Of a stretch of DNA of 64,000 nucleotides, positions 9,041 through 18,157 are shown one piece after another; the stretch's first letter is position 1, and every line of letters starts with the position of its first letter. The stretch comes from UBA8401 sp041665525 (GTDB lineage Bacteria; Bacteroidota; Ignavibacteria; UBA10030; UBA8401). The position numbers and the translations under genes were made by a program. Location: contig JBAYIS010000015.1 in NCBI GenBank assembly GCA_041665525.1, positions 9,553 through 73,552 on the forward strand. The letters run 5' to 3'. Below the pieces are notes generated by a model, which saw only the letters and a program-made list of their open reading frames with translations, made no database searches and was not told where the DNA came from.

Positions 9041-9796
9041 TCATTGTAGTTTCGATAATAGATCCTTTGCTTCCTTCTTATACTTGTCGTCATCCTCATC
9101 CTGTTTTGCAATCGCTGAAATTGATATAAGCAGGTCCTTTGCTTTTGCATCATTATCTTCCTCAAGATACGCACGGGCAGCATCCAGCCGGTAGAGGATA
9201 AAATTAGGGCGCAGGGCGACCGCTTTGTCATAATACTTCAACGACTCTTCCATATTCGCCCAACCCAAACCGAGCGGCCAGCGTATCATTTTCGACTTCT
9301 CACAGAGTTTTGCGTGGGTTCGTCCGAAGACATAATACGCTGTGGCATTGTTGGGATCCAGGGAGATTGCTTTTTCACAATCGACCTTCACCTGCTTCAC
9401 AAAATCTATCGCACTCCAAACTCCCTTGAAGAGTGCGACACGGCCGTTGGCAATGGCACGCCGGACATACCCGGTGGCAGAATCGGGTTGCAATTTCACC
9501 GCCTTGTCGGCATAATCCAGTGCTTTTTGATAATATGCCAGCTGTTTTTCTTTATCGGCATCCGTTGTGTTCGGCAAATGCTCTCCAATATCAACATAAC
9601 TTCTGCTGATTCGCCACTGAATATTGAAGTTGTTTTGGTCCAGTTTTTCGGCCTGCATCAGTTTGTCCAGGGACTTTTGGTTTTCATAACTGACCATCGA
9701 CAATTGGTCCGCTTCAGCGATCAGTTCGTCCACAGTCTGTGCAAACAGGAAGGACGACATCATTAGGAAAAACATCATGAGTGCTGCTGGTTTCAT
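9041..9796 (-). CDS. Secreted TPR repeat protein
   Basis: 251 residues: signal peptide (MKPAALMMFFLMMSSFLFAQ) followed by four to five TPR-like helical pairs, e.g. ALDYADKAVKLQPDSATGYV, DCEKAISLDPNNATAYYVFG and YYDKAVALRPNFILYRLDAA. The spacing and the WPLGLGWANMEES insert recall bacterial relatives of the RMDN (regulator of microtubule dynamics) TPR family, a resemblance from memory only. The ATG at 9796 has AAGGAG five bases upstream, which excludes the 56-residue longer frame and removes an apparent overlap with the divergent DUF2085 gene. Likely a periplasmic protein-protein scaffold. Confidence 0.8.
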   Translation of the reverse strand: MKPAALMMFFLMMSSFLFAQTVDELIAEADQLSMVSYENQKSLDKLMQAEKLDQNNFNIQWRISRSYVDIGEHLPNTTDADKEKQLAYYQKALDYADKAVKLQPDSATGYVRRAIANGRVALFKGVWSAIDFVKQVKVDCEKAISLDPNNATAYYVFGRTHAKLCEKSKMIRWPLGLGWANMEESLKYYDKAVALRPNFILYRLDAARAYLEEDNDAKAKDLLISISAIAKQDEDDDKYKKEAKDLLSKLQ

Positions 9797-9821
9797 ATCT
9801 GCTCCTTGATTGGTAATGCCC

Positions 9822-9852
9822 CAATAGTACGAAGCCGTTGCTCCTGATGCAA
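9822..9852 (-). promoter_or_regulatory. Candidate Bacteroidota-type promoter of the TPR gene
   Basis: Minus strand TTG, 20 nt, TACTATTG; one mismatch to TAnnTTTG. It is 26 nt upstream of the TPR start codon. Confidence 0.4.
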
Positions 9853-9929
9853 TCACATTTTTTGCAATGGAGTTTATGATAGCATTGACGTTTGCTTCTT
9901 TCCTTTTTTTCCAATAGAATAATGGAAAT

Positions 9930-10406
9930 ATGAAAAAGGAATTGAATATCCTCCTTCTCTGCACAGCACTGTGGTGCGGCGGAATCGTTGTCGCACCGGC
10001 TGCTGAAGGAACCTGGTTTTCCGATGTGTTGTACCGTCTGTTTTCTGCGGTATGTCATCAGTTCGGGTCACGTTCATTTCATCTCGGGGATGAGCCGTTC
10101 GGTGTTTGCATCCGCTGCACATCTATCTATTCTTCTTTTCTGACTGTGCTGATCGCACTCCGCTTTTCCTCACGCCTGAGAGTTCAAAAATGGAATACGT
10201 CAGTTCTGCTGTTCATCACTGCAAGTCCTGTCGCGATCGATGGAATTCTATCTCTATTCCATATCATTGAAGCAACAACCATTTCCAGAATAATTACCGG
10301 ATCGCTTTTTGGCGCCGGTTGTGCGCTGCTGTTGCATACGGTGTTGTGCGAATCTATTCAATCATTGATTACTCTTTCTCAAAGGAACTATGAATTCAAA
10401 ACATGA
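9930..10406 (+). CDS. DUF2085 family membrane protein
   Basis: 158 residues with about four membrane helices. The family signature is clear: SAVCHQFGSRSFHLGDEPFG followed by VCIRCTSIYSSFL, i.e. the conserved CHQ...RSFH...C.RC cysteines and histidines, which could bind a metal or form disulfides at the membrane surface. No enzymatic role is known for the family. The next gene overlaps it by 17 bp, so the two form an operon divergent from the TPR gene. Confidence 0.85.
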   Translation: MKKELNILLLCTALWCGGIVVAPAAEGTWFSDVLYRLFSAVCHQFGSRSFHLGDEPFGVCIRCTSIYSSFLTVLIALRFSSRLRVQKWNTSVLLFITASPVAIDGILSLFHIIEATTISRIITGSLFGAGCALLLHTVLCESIQSLITLSQRNYEFKT

Positions 10407-10881
10407 TATGATAATGCCGTCGCTCTACGGCGGATTACTGATCGCAACGATCTGGTCGGTTCCAGGATTGAACCTGCTGAATTGCTTTTGTTGCGCCGGC
10501 GTGCTGCTTGGCGGTTTTCTTGCGGTACTGCTGTATCAACGGGACCAGTCACCCGAGAGCGGGCAATTGACACGGGATGAGTGTACTCAACTGGGAATTT
10601 ATGCCGGACTGATCTCAGCGGTTGCTGGAGTCGTTATCCAATACGTGGTGATGGCAATGTTCGGGAATGTGATGATCGATGTGATGATGAAAATTGTAGA
10701 AAGGATGAACGTGGACCTTCCGCCGGAGTATTTTGAAATGATCGAAATGGCAAAAGCATCGGAACAGTCCCTGTTCAGTTTCATCCTGGATATTATCATC
10801 ATGGGCATAATGAACACGCTGTTCGCGTTTCTGGGAGCTATGATTGGATGGAAGGTGTTTCAGCCGAAACCGGCGCAGTAA
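10390..10881 (+). CDS. Small integral membrane protein, hypothetical
   Basis: 163 residues with four predicted helices: SLYGGLLIATIWSVPGLNLL, a Cys-rich helix FCCAGVLLGGFLAVLL, GLISAVAGVVIQYVV and a C-terminal ILDIIIMGIMNTLFAFLGAM. It resembles the DUF4199/DUF5518-like class of small four-helix proteins, but I do not recognise a precise family. The ATG overlaps the end of the DUF2085 gene by 17 bp, implying translational coupling and a shared role in the membrane. Confidence 0.75.
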   Translation: MNSKHDMIMPSLYGGLLIATIWSVPGLNLLNCFCCAGVLLGGFLAVLLYQRDQSPESGQLTRDECTQLGIYAGLISAVAGVVIQYVVMAMFGNVMIDVMMKIVERMNVDLPPEYFEMIEMAKASEQSLFSFILDIIIMGIMNTLFAFLGAMIGWKVFQPKPAQ

Positions 10882-10907
10882 AATAAAAATGGTAGAGTGG
10901 TAATAAA

Positions 10908-12104
10908 CTATTTCAATACGATCCTGAATGTTGTTCCCTCGCCGACTGCACTTTTCAGCACGCTCAGTTTCCCTTTGTGATAGGTCTCGATGATCCGTTT
11001 CGAAAGTGAGAGTCCAAGTCCCCAGCCCCGTTTTTTGCTGCTAAAACCCGGCCGGAAGATGTCCCGGTGGTAGGAGGGATCGATCCCTTTTCCGGTATCC
11101 TTTACATCGATGATTGTTCTGTATTTTTCCTTGAAAAGATTGAAGGTGATCGTACCTTTCCCGTCTTCCATCGCATCCAGCGCATTTTTGATAAGGTTTT
11201 CTATCACCCACTCGAACAGTTCGCTGTTAACGTCCGCGATGAATCCTTCTTCCACATTCATGGTAATGCCGACTTTTTTTCCCATTTGCGGAATACGTTT
11301 TTCAAAATAAAAGATGGAGCGTTTGATAAGTGCCGCAACATCTTCCTCCTTCAGGTCCGGTTTCGAACCGATCTTCGAGAACCGGTCGGCAACCTTGGTC
11401 AACCGGCGTGCATCATGTTCGAATTCCGAAACTGTTTCCAGTATCTTCGGCGTTGCTTCGGATTGATGCTTCAAGAGTTCGATCCAACCCATCATGCTTG
11501 TGAGCGGTGTACCCAATTGGTGCGCTGTTTCCCTCGCCATGCCGACCCAGATATTACTCTGTTCACTCCGTTTAATGTAACTGAACCCGATGTATCCAAC
11601 AAGTATGAACAAAGCGGCGATGATAAACTCTATTACCGGAAGCCAGCGCAGTCGGACGATCAGCGGTGATTCGCCGTAATGGACTTTACTAAGGATGAGG
11701 GAATCCTGGTACGTGACTAGAATCGGTTTGTTCTCCCGGTCCATTTCTTTCATCATCTCAAAGAGAATCGTCGCCCTCTTTTCTTTCGAGTATGTGCTAT
11801 CCAATACGATGTTCTTGGTCGTACTGATTTCTGTGTCATCCCCATTCGTCAGTATTACCGGAAAGTCTATGGCGCCGATGATTTCGTCAAAAATGAAAGT
11901 GTAATCCGTGCTGGCGGTGGGGGTGCTATTGGCGATATATTCCAACGAACGTGCATATAATCCTGCCGTATCCCGTTGTTTTTTTTGCAGCTCTTCAACA
12001 AGGTTGTGCGTGTAGATCATGATCGGAATAACGATGCACACAGCGGCAACAAAGAGTGCGATCTTGATCCTGCCGGATTTAGGGCTGCGGGTGTTGAGCT
12101 TCAT
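10908..12104 (-). CDS. Membrane-bound sensor histidine kinase
   Basis: 398 residues: a membrane helix near residues 13-32, an extracytoplasmic domain of ~125 residues, a second helix (PVIEFIIAALFILVGYIGFS), then HisKA with the phospho-acceptor in GMARETAHQLGTPLTSM (about H195) and HATPase_c with N box NLIKNALDAMEDG, G1 DVKDTGKGID, F box FRPGFSSKK and G2 GWGLGLSLSK. It lacks a HAMP domain and no response regulator gene is adjacent, so its partner is elsewhere. The start at 12104 is chosen because the purA terminator (12129-12160) lies between purA and this gene, excluding the longer frame that runs back to 12173. Confidence 0.9.
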   Translation of the reverse strand: MKLNTRSPKSGRIKIALFVAAVCIVIPIMIYTHNLVEELQKKQRDTAGLYARSLEYIANSTPTASTDYTFIFDEIIGAIDFPVILTNGDDTEISTTKNIVLDSTYSKEKRATILFEMMKEMDRENKPILVTYQDSLILSKVHYGESPLIVRLRWLPVIEFIIAALFILVGYIGFSYIKRSEQSNIWVGMARETAHQLGTPLTSMMGWIELLKHQSEATPKILETVSEFEHDARRLTKVADRFSKIGSKPDLKEEDVAALIKRSIFYFEKRIPQMGKKVGITMNVEEGFIADVNSELFEWVIENLIKNALDAMEDGKGTITFNLFKEKYRTIIDVKDTGKGIDPSYHRDIFRPGFSSKKRGWGLGLSLSKRIIETYHKGKLSVLKSAVGEGTTFRIVLK

Positions 12105-12128
12105 ATCAGATGCCGGGGGAAAAAAAAT

Positions 12129-12160
12129 AACGTCACGCCGATGTGTTCGGACGTGACGTT
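12129..12160 (-). terminator. purA terminator
   Basis: Bulged stem AACGTCACG-CCGA / TCGG-A-CGTGACGTT. On the minus strand it is followed by TTATTTTTTTT, so it terminates purA transcripts just before the histidine kinase gene. Confidence 0.85.
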
Positions 12161-12173
12161 TGATGTTGTACAA

Positions 12174-13445
12174 TTATTTATGGACAATGGTTTGATCACG
12201 CCGTGCGCCGACAGAGACGAGCGAAACCTTTACTCCTGACAATTGTTCAATCAATTCAACATATTTCATCGTCCGTTTTGGAAGCTGTTTCCAACGCTTC
12301 GCTTCGGAAATAGTTTCGTTCCATCCTTTTACCGAGCGGTATACCGGTTCGATGGTGTTGAGAGTATGAACATCGGTGGGAAATGATTTGAGCTCCTTGC
12401 CGTCCTTTTTATATGCCACACAAACCTTGATCTCGTCGAAACTGTCCAGCACATCCAGTTTTGTCAATGCAATCTCGCTGATGCCGTTAACCATCAATGA
12501 ATATTTCAAGCTGACCATATCCAGCCAACCGCACCGGCGCGGCCGGCCGGTGGTAGCGCCGAATTCGTGGCCGATCTTCCGCAATGATTCTCCCGTTGCA
12601 TCGTTCAGTTCTGTAGGGAAGGGGCCGTTACCAACGCGGGTAGAATATGCTTTAACAATGCCGATGATGGACTTCACCGATGTCGGAGGGATTCCGAGTC
12701 CGGTACATGCTCCGCCGCTGGTCGGATTGGAAGAAGTGACGTACGGATATGTTCCGTGATCAACATCCAGCAGCGCACCCTGAGCGCCTTCGGCAAGGAT
12801 TTTTTTATTTTTCCGGAGTGCGGCATTCAGGAATGCAGACGTATCGGCAATATACGGATCGATCTTCTTATCGAACTCCTGATATTCATTGACAATCTTG
12901 TCGACATCGATCTCTGTTTTGCCGTAGACTTTGCTCAACAGCTGATTCTTCTCTTCGATGTTCATCGTCAGCTTTTCCCGCAGTACCTTCCTGTCCAGAA
13001 GGTCCACCACCCGGATGCCGGTTCGCATATATTTATCGATATAGGCGGGACCGATGCCCCGGCCGGTCGTACCGATCTTTTGTGCTCCTTCTTCCCTGAG
13101 CGAGTCCAGCAATTTATGATACGGCATGATCAGATGGGCATTGTGACTGATGAACAATCGTCCTTCAATCTTAATGCCGAACGATTTTATCATTTCGATC
13201 TCGTCCATTAAGGCGACGGGATCGATGACAACTCCGTTGCCGATCACACATTGAACATTCTTTTGAAAGATCCCCGAAGGGATCAAATGGAGGACATAGG
13301 TCTTATCACCGATCACCACCGTATGACCTGCATTCGCACCGCCCTGATATCGTGCAACGATATCCCTCTTTTCGCTGAGCATGTCAACGATCTTTCCTTT
13401 ACCTTCATCGCCCCATTGCGCCCCGACAATAATTGAAACTGACAT
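12174..13445 (-). CDS. purA: Adenylosuccinate synthetase
   Basis: 423 residues, full family length. Converts IMP plus Asp and GTP to adenylosuccinate, the first committed step to AMP, in the cytosol. Visible motifs: GTP loop GAQWGDEGKGKIVD, QGGANAGHTVV with the catalytic His, GTTGRGIGPAYIDK, EGAQGALLDVDHGTYPYVTS and TGRPRRCGWLD. The C-terminal TKLDVLDSFDEI base-recognition segment is intact. A promoter (TTGAGA-17-TATACT) lies 47 bp upstream and a terminator directly downstream, so it is a single-gene unit between a sensor kinase and a divergent sigma factor gene. Confidence 0.98.
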   Translation of the reverse strand: MSVSIIVGAQWGDEGKGKIVDMLSEKRDIVARYQGGANAGHTVVIGDKTYVLHLIPSGIFQKNVQCVIGNGVVIDPVALMDEIEMIKSFGIKIEGRLFISHNAHLIMPYHKLLDSLREEGAQKIGTTGRGIGPAYIDKYMRTGIRVVDLLDRKVLREKLTMNIEEKNQLLSKVYGKTEIDVDKIVNEYQEFDKKIDPYIADTSAFLNAALRKNKKILAEGAQGALLDVDHGTYPYVTSSNPTSGGACTGLGIPPTSVKSIIGIVKAYSTRVGNGPFPTELNDATGESLRKIGHEFGATTGRPRRCGWLDMVSLKYSLMVNGISEIALTKLDVLDSFDEIKVCVAYKKDGKELKSFPTDVHTLNTIEPVYRSVKGWNETISEAKRWKQLPKRTMKYVELIEQLSGVKVSLVSVGARRDQTIVHK

Positions 13446-13491
13446 AGATTCTTTTCAATAATAAGTGAAAAAATAAATGAAATGCTGAATG

Positions 13492-13520
13492 AGTATAACA
13501 AGAATTGTCTCTAATCTCAA
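13492..13520 (-). promoter_or_regulatory. Promoter of purA
   Basis: Minus strand TTGAGA, exactly 17 nt, TATACT, placed 47 nt before the purA ATG. Confidence 0.65.
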
Positions 13521-13547
13521 ATGTGAAAATCGCCGCAGAAGAGTTCC

Positions 13548-13576
13548 TTGCAACTCCATGCATTTTTGAGTAATTT
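13548..13576 (+). promoter_or_regulatory. Candidate promoter of the ECF sigma factor gene
   Basis: TTGCAA, 17 nt, TAATTT, 32 nt upstream of the sigma factor ATG. No GAAC-type ECF self-promoter is obvious. Confidence 0.4.
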
Positions 13577-13608
13577 CATTTCAGACGCAATCGTATTCAA
13601 TCCCAACA

Positions 13609-14271
13609 ATGCCACAACTGAAGACTACTTCCACAAACATACAAGCACCCGTTCCCAAGACCAAAGAGGAAATCCTTGCCCAACGCAGGCTGGATTCCCG
13701 TGCCGAAGATTCACGAAACATCAAAAAAGCATTAAAAGGTGATCAGGTGGCATATCGTGCCATCTTGAAGAAATATCACGATCAGGTCTATAATCTGCTG
13801 TACCGTATGGTGCACGACAAGGATGAAGTGGAAGATTTGACGCAGGAAGCGTTCATCAAAGCCTTTAACTCGCTCAAGAATTTCAATGAAGAATTTGCCT
13901 TCTCCACGTGGCTGTACAAAATCGCCACCAACAATTGTATCGATTATATACGCAAAAAGAAACTGGCAACCTTTTCCATTGATAAACCGCTGGAATCAAA
14001 GGATGGAGAGTATAGTTTTGAAATTCCCGACTCTACGTACGAACCGGACAAGACACTAATTGCTGGTCAACGGACCAAAATCCTGGAGCAGGCGGTCAAT
14101 TCCCTTCCGGAGAAATACCGCCAGGTGATCCTGATGCGGCATACCGAGGATAAAGATTATCAGGAGATTGCCGACGAGTTGAAATTGCCGCTGGGAACTG
14201 TGAAAGCTCATATTTTCCGTGCGCGGGAGATCCTGTACAAACGATTGAAGAAGAAAATACATCACTATTAG
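13609..14271 (+). CDS. RNA polymerase sigma factor, ECF subfamily
   Basis: 220 residues. Region 2 is clear (YHDQVYNLLYRMVHDKDEVE, DLTQEAFIKAFNSLKNF, STWLYKIATNNCIDYIRKKK) and region 4 follows (LPEKYRQVILMRHTEDKDYQ, EIADELKLPLGTVKAHIFRA). A short linker separates them and sigma-1 and sigma-3 are absent, as in ECF/RpoE-like factors. The N-terminus is about 35 residues longer than usual. The next gene, a secreted toast-rack protein 65 bp downstream, is probably in the same transcript. No anti-sigma factor with a zinc or membrane domain is adjacent. Confidence 0.93.
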   Translation: MPQLKTTSTNIQAPVPKTKEEILAQRRLDSRAEDSRNIKKALKGDQVAYRAILKKYHDQVYNLLYRMVHDKDEVEDLTQEAFIKAFNSLKNFNEEFAFSTWLYKIATNNCIDYIRKKKLATFSIDKPLESKDGEYSFEIPDSTYEPDKTLIAGQRTKILEQAVNSLPEKYRQVILMRHTEDKDYQEIADELKLPLGTVKAHIFRAREILYKRLKKKIHHY

Positions 14272-14336
14272 CCGCAACTCTTTGTCGATCAACGCCGTAA
14301 AAGTTTATCAGCCCCCCTCAATTTAAAGGCTGAATT

Positions 14337-15230
14337 ATGAAAAATCTCACCATCACATATATTCTTTCCCTGCTTCTTCTTGTCGGACCGAGTACAGCCC
14401 AGCAACTGCAGCGGGAGATCAAAAAAACGGATGAGCAGGAAGTACGGGTAAAAATCGAATCTTCCTTTGGTTCTGTCAATATTGAAAAAGGAAGCAAAGA
14501 GAAGATCGTCCGGGTGTACTACCGGCAAAAAGAAAAGGACCGGAAGCCCGAACTAAACATGGACTATTATGTTCGCAAAGGAGTCGGCGAGTTAAATCTT
14601 GAAATGCATCCGGAGGGAAAGGAAGTCCGATCTTCCGATGACGGGGATGTAACGGTGCATGTCAATGCCGATGTTAATTTCAATAACGATGAATGGTATG
14701 TTGAATTGGTCGAAGGGATCCCTCTTTCCATCGATGCGGAACTTGGTGCGGGGAAGAGCAATTTCAATCTGTCCGGACTCATTATTAACGATCTTTCCAT
14801 CAGCACGGGTGCCAGTTCTTCCAAATTGAATTTTGATGAACGGAACACCGGTGAAATCAAGATATTGAAGATTGAATCCGGTGTCAGCAAATTCGTTGCC
14901 AATAACCTGAACAATGCAAACTTCGAGAGGATGCAATTTGAAGGGGGCGTCGGATCGTATTATCTGGACTTCGGCGGAGAGTTAAAACGGGATGTCAAGG
15001 TCGATATCAATGTCGGTCTGGGTGCGATGACTATTGCGGTTCCGAGGGATATCGGTGTGAAGATCAAATATGAAGACAGCTGGCTTTCCAATCTATCGCT
15101 GGATGATGATGATTTCATTCGTCGGAAAAAAGGGGTGTATGAATCCCAGAATTATTCCAGCGCCGATGGGAAGATGGACATCTCCATCGAATCCGGATTG
15201 GGAAGCGTAAAACTTAAGCGGACCAAATAA
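14337..15230 (+). CDS. Secreted toast-rack/DUF4097-like beta-helix protein
   Basis: 297 residues: signal peptide ending LLLLVGPSTAQQ, an N-terminal region like the toast-rack (DUF2154) domain, then stacked short beta-strands with repeated small-residue pattern (IDAELGAGKSNFNLSG, SISTGASSSKLNFDE, GGVGSYYLDFGGE, VGLGAMTIAVPRDIGVKIK) typical of the DUF4097/LiaF right-handed adhesin-like fold. Such proteins often sit beside ECF factors or LiaF/PspC-like stress regulators. Here it directly follows an ECF sigma gene, so a role in envelope sensing or as a target of that sigma factor is plausible but inferred. A terminator follows. Confidence 0.8.
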   Translation: MKNLTITYILSLLLLVGPSTAQQLQREIKKTDEQEVRVKIESSFGSVNIEKGSKEKIVRVYYRQKEKDRKPELNMDYYVRKGVGELNLEMHPEGKEVRSSDDGDVTVHVNADVNFNNDEWYVELVEGIPLSIDAELGAGKSNFNLSGLIINDLSISTGASSSKLNFDERNTGEIKILKIESGVSKFVANNLNNANFERMQFEGGVGSYYLDFGGELKRDVKVDINVGLGAMTIAVPRDIGVKIKYEDSWLSNLSLDDDDFIRRKKGVYESQNYSSADGKMDISIESGLGSVKLKRTK

Positions 15231-15243
15231 TCATGCAGTTCCA

Positions 15244-15272
15244 CTTGCCGGGATCATTCCCGGCAAGTTTTT
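15244..15272 (+). terminator. Intrinsic terminator
   Basis: CTTGCCGGG, loop ATCATT, CCCGGCAAG followed by TTTTT, 14 nt after the toast-rack stop codon. Confidence 0.92.
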
Positions 15273-15281
15273 GTATAGCCT

Positions 15282-15497
15282 ATGCCGGACAATATCGTAT
15301 TTCCCGTTTTTCTCTTTCTCTCCCTATTCTCCCTTACCCTTGGATCGTTCGCAGGATATTTCGCTTATCGAAATTCTCACAAATTGGAGACTGAGATGAA
15401 AATGGTTTTCTGGTCGATTATCGCACTTGGGTGTGTGGTGTTCGGTGGATTGATCTGGGCATGGTTTCTCATCCCTATAATCATGAACCATATTTGA
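15282..15497 (+). CDS. Small two-helix membrane protein, hypothetical
   Basis: 71 residues with two clear hydrophobic helices (VFPVFLFLSLFSLTLGSFAG and MVFWSIIALGCVVFGGLIWA) joined by a basic/acidic loop. It starts 10 bp after a terminator and lacks a Shine-Dalgarno sequence, so expression may depend on read-through. No family recognised. It converges with the CHAT/TPR gene, leaving only 4 bp between stops. Confidence 0.5.
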   Translation: MPDNIVFPVFLFLSLFSLTLGSFAGYFAYRNSHKLETEMKMVFWSIIALGCVVFGGLIWAWFLIPIIMNHI

Positions 15498-15501
15498 CCG
15501 A

Positions 15502-18078
15502 TTATTTACTGCCGTAGTAAAAGTACGAAGCCCCCCCGAAACCATCGCGGTATTCCTTCATTTTTCCCAGTGTAACCACCGCTCGTCTGTATGCAAGGGA
15601 AGGATTGATCTCTGTTGACAAGGAAGAATAAAAGTTCTCACCGAATGTTTTGCTAACAGTCGAGTTGATTGGGAATTGCGTAGCAATAACGCCGGCAGCA
15701 CCATTCAACATCCACAGGATGGGATGAAGGTCGGACATCATGTTGGGTGTCGACTGGACATCCGACAGGTACACAATATGGAATGGGTGGAGAGAAGTGA
15801 ATTTTTCCGCTGGCACCGACACACCGGATTTTGATGCGCTTCCGTCCGAAACCGTGAAAAAATATTCCCGCTTCGAGTTTCTGACATATTGTGATGAGAT
15901 TTGAAGGATTTCTCCCAGTGCACTTTCCAGTTTTGCTGCCGTCGCAGACTGATTGACAAGGACCTGGGTATTTCTGAAGAAGCTTCGAGTATCCCGCAAT
16001 TCAAATTCCAATCCCCACCGGAAATCGGGCGTATATCCGAAAGTAACAACATTGTTTACAAACCGCGGAATTTGAGCTGTGGAATTGATGAACGCGACGT
16101 GCGGCAGATAGACGATATTGGTCATGTCCGTTACCGGTGTTTCGCCGTTTCGTAAAAAGTGAAAAGGGAATTTTTCAAAACGGACCGGGGGAATGATGAT
16201 TAATTTCTGGTTCAACGATGCGAGAGGTTTCAACAGCTGCGTATAGAGATCTTCCGAAAGATCCAGAAGAACATTCCGTTGCAGCGGAGATGATTGTAAT
16301 CTATCGATCACTCTCTGCATCTGTTTTACCGTGGCATTCGCATATGCCGAAAGTCGGTGAGCGGAAATCTCGGCATTCGCCCGCAGAATGAACACCCATA
16401 ATTCGTTATTGACGATGCAATAATCGGCAATCGTGGATGTCGAAGAAAGCCTCGCATCAATCATCTGGCGAAGGGATTGCTGCGAAAAGCCGATGTATGA
16501 GAAAACGGGATATTCCCTCATCAAGGTGATGGCGTCTGATTCCACTTTGCTGCGGATAAATTTTAATCGCTGCTGCAGTTTTGCCGCATAGTTTTTGTTT
16601 GCGCCGGAAAGATGGAAGAGTTCAAGCTGCAGCCGGAATTTTTCCCGTAAACCGTTGGTGAATTCGGAATACCGCGTTCGTTTTCCTGGATCCCGGAAAT
16701 TGAATGCAAGATTCTTCAATTCCTGTTGAAGAGTAACACTGCGCATTGTTTCATAGTACGTCAACGCCTCAGGAAATCTGCGGACTTTCAACATCACCGC
16801 AACCAACCGTTCGGAGAACCATTCGTTGGCGTTGAACGATCGTGACGATGTATTGTATAACTGTTCTACCGGAACGGGAAGTGTATAATGTACCGGGGCG
16901 ACGGTGTTATCCAAATACTTTTCAAATGCCCGCTTGTAGAATGTGATGGCGGCACTCTCATCTCCCGAAAGCTCTTTCAGCATGCCAAGCCTGTGAGCGG
17001 CGATCGCTTCACCCAATCCGAATCCTTGACGCGCAAACAAGGTCTGCGCTTGTTCGTACAGCTGGGAGGCGCGGATCATTCCCCCGTTGGCATTATGATA
17101 CACGGAAACTTTCGAGAGACAATCGGAGATTCGGATTAGGAGATAGGCCTGCAAATAGCCGTCGGTGCTCTCTTTTGCAAGCGTATATGCCGCTACAAAA
17201 TATTGCTGTGCTTCCGGGAAAGAAAAATTATAGAAATATAATTCGCCGAGTCCGAGCAGGGAAAGTATTCGCTCTTCGGAATTGTCAGCGGCTTTGTTCT
17301 GTTCAAGAATGCTGATTGCATGCAGATAGTTTGCCCGGGCAAAGGAAAAATCTTCGGTTCGGGAGAAAGCATTTCCCGTTTCCCGATAGAATTTGGGCCT
17401 GTTCAAACCCGGATCGTTCGCGGCAAAAATGGTTTCCACCTGCTGGAAAACGGTGTACGCTTCGTCAGTCTTTCCGACGGCGGAGAGCGCTGCAATCATG
17501 GCCGTATTCGTTTCCACCAGCCGTGCCATATCCGGTACGGAAGTGAAATATAGCTGCGCGGCAGAGAGGTACGGTATTGCCTCCTCGTACTGTTGCAGGA
17601 CCAGATGCAGTTTTCCGGCTTCGAAGCCTGCCAGTGCATGAAGATTCTCCAGTCGGTATAATGATGCACTCATAAAAGATTCGCGCAACAATTGTACGGC
17701 ATCAGAGGTGTTTCCCAGTTGGAAATGCAATTTTGCCATTTGGAACATGGTGTGAAGTTCGGCCGTGCGGTCTGCGGCAGAACGATAGAGTTCCCGGACG
17801 GCGGCTAACGTCTCCAATGCGGGAACGATTTTTCCTGCAAGTACCTGAACGGAGGAAAGCAATGCATAATCTTCTGCCAGTTTTGCATCGTTGTTTGTTT
17901 CCGCATGGATATCGACACACTCTGCCAGAAGGCGTTCCGCTTCCTCGTAATTTTGACGAGCGATTTCGGTATTCGCCTGCTGAGTTAAACGCTCTGCTTT
18001 TTCCTTCGGCAGTTGGTCAGGATCCCCGCATCCGGTCAAGAGAAGTGCGAACAGTATTGTGGCTGAGAACTTACCCAT
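15502..18078 (-). CDS. Lipoprotein with TPR repeats and a degenerate C-terminal CHAT domain
   Basis: 858 residues. Lipoprotein signal LFALLLTGCGD, then about ten TPR-like helical pairs (to ~residue 430), a linker, and a CHAT (caspase HetF-associated) domain from ~residue 570 to the end, recognisable by IIPPVRFEKFPFHFLRN, GYTPDFRWGLE, WMLNGAAGVIATQFPINSTV and FYSSL...AYRRAVVTLGK. The two catalytic positions appear lost: the H-containing strand reads ILQISSQ where HG is expected, and the LSAC strand reads YLSDVQS. It is thus probably a non-proteolytic scaffold tethered to a membrane in the periplasm. Stand-alone gene. Confidence 0.8.
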   Translation of the reverse strand: MGKFSATILFALLLTGCGDPDQLPKEKAERLTQQANTEIARQNYEEAERLLAECVDIHAETNNDAKLAEDYALLSSVQVLAGKIVPALETLAAVRELYRSAADRTAELHTMFQMAKLHFQLGNTSDAVQLLRESFMSASLYRLENLHALAGFEAGKLHLVLQQYEEAIPYLSAAQLYFTSVPDMARLVETNTAMIAALSAVGKTDEAYTVFQQVETIFAANDPGLNRPKFYRETGNAFSRTEDFSFARANYLHAISILEQNKAADNSEERILSLLGLGELYFYNFSFPEAQQYFVAAYTLAKESTDGYLQAYLLIRISDCLSKVSVYHNANGGMIRASQLYEQAQTLFARQGFGLGEAIAAHRLGMLKELSGDESAAITFYKRAFEKYLDNTVAPVHYTLPVPVEQLYNTSSRSFNANEWFSERLVAVMLKVRRFPEALTYYETMRSVTLQQELKNLAFNFRDPGKRTRYSEFTNGLREKFRLQLELFHLSGANKNYAAKLQQRLKFIRSKVESDAITLMREYPVFSYIGFSQQSLRQMIDARLSSTSTIADYCIVNNELWVFILRANAEISAHRLSAYANATVKQMQRVIDRLQSSPLQRNVLLDLSEDLYTQLLKPLASLNQKLIIIPPVRFEKFPFHFLRNGETPVTDMTNIVYLPHVAFINSTAQIPRFVNNVVTFGYTPDFRWGLEFELRDTRSFFRNTQVLVNQSATAAKLESALGEILQISSQYVRNSKREYFFTVSDGSASKSGVSVPAEKFTSLHPFHIVYLSDVQSTPNMMSDLHPILWMLNGAAGVIATQFPINSTVSKTFGENFYSSLSTEINPSLAYRRAVVTLGKMKEYRDGFGGASYFYYGSK

Positions 18079-18110
18079 GGGTACATCAATATAAGAAGAG
18101 CTGTTTAAAA

Positions 18111-18140
18111 CAAAAAGTCCCGCAACAGCGGGACTTTTTG
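18111..18140. terminator. Bidirectional intrinsic terminator
   Basis: CAAAAAGTCCCGC, loop AACA, GCGGGACTTTTTG. It ends the DUF6588-like gene (-) and precedes the CHAT/TPR gene on the same strand, separating the two units. Confidence 0.92.
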
Positions 18141-18157
18141 TTTAGTGCTGTGAATGC

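Noticed and set aside
9797..9964. Longer TPR protein overlapping the DUF2085 gene
   Set aside because: The ATG at 9796 has AAGGAG upstream and starts a signal peptide; the extension would cross the divergent promoter region.
12105..12173. Longer histidine kinase start
   Set aside because: The extension lies inside the purA terminator hairpin.
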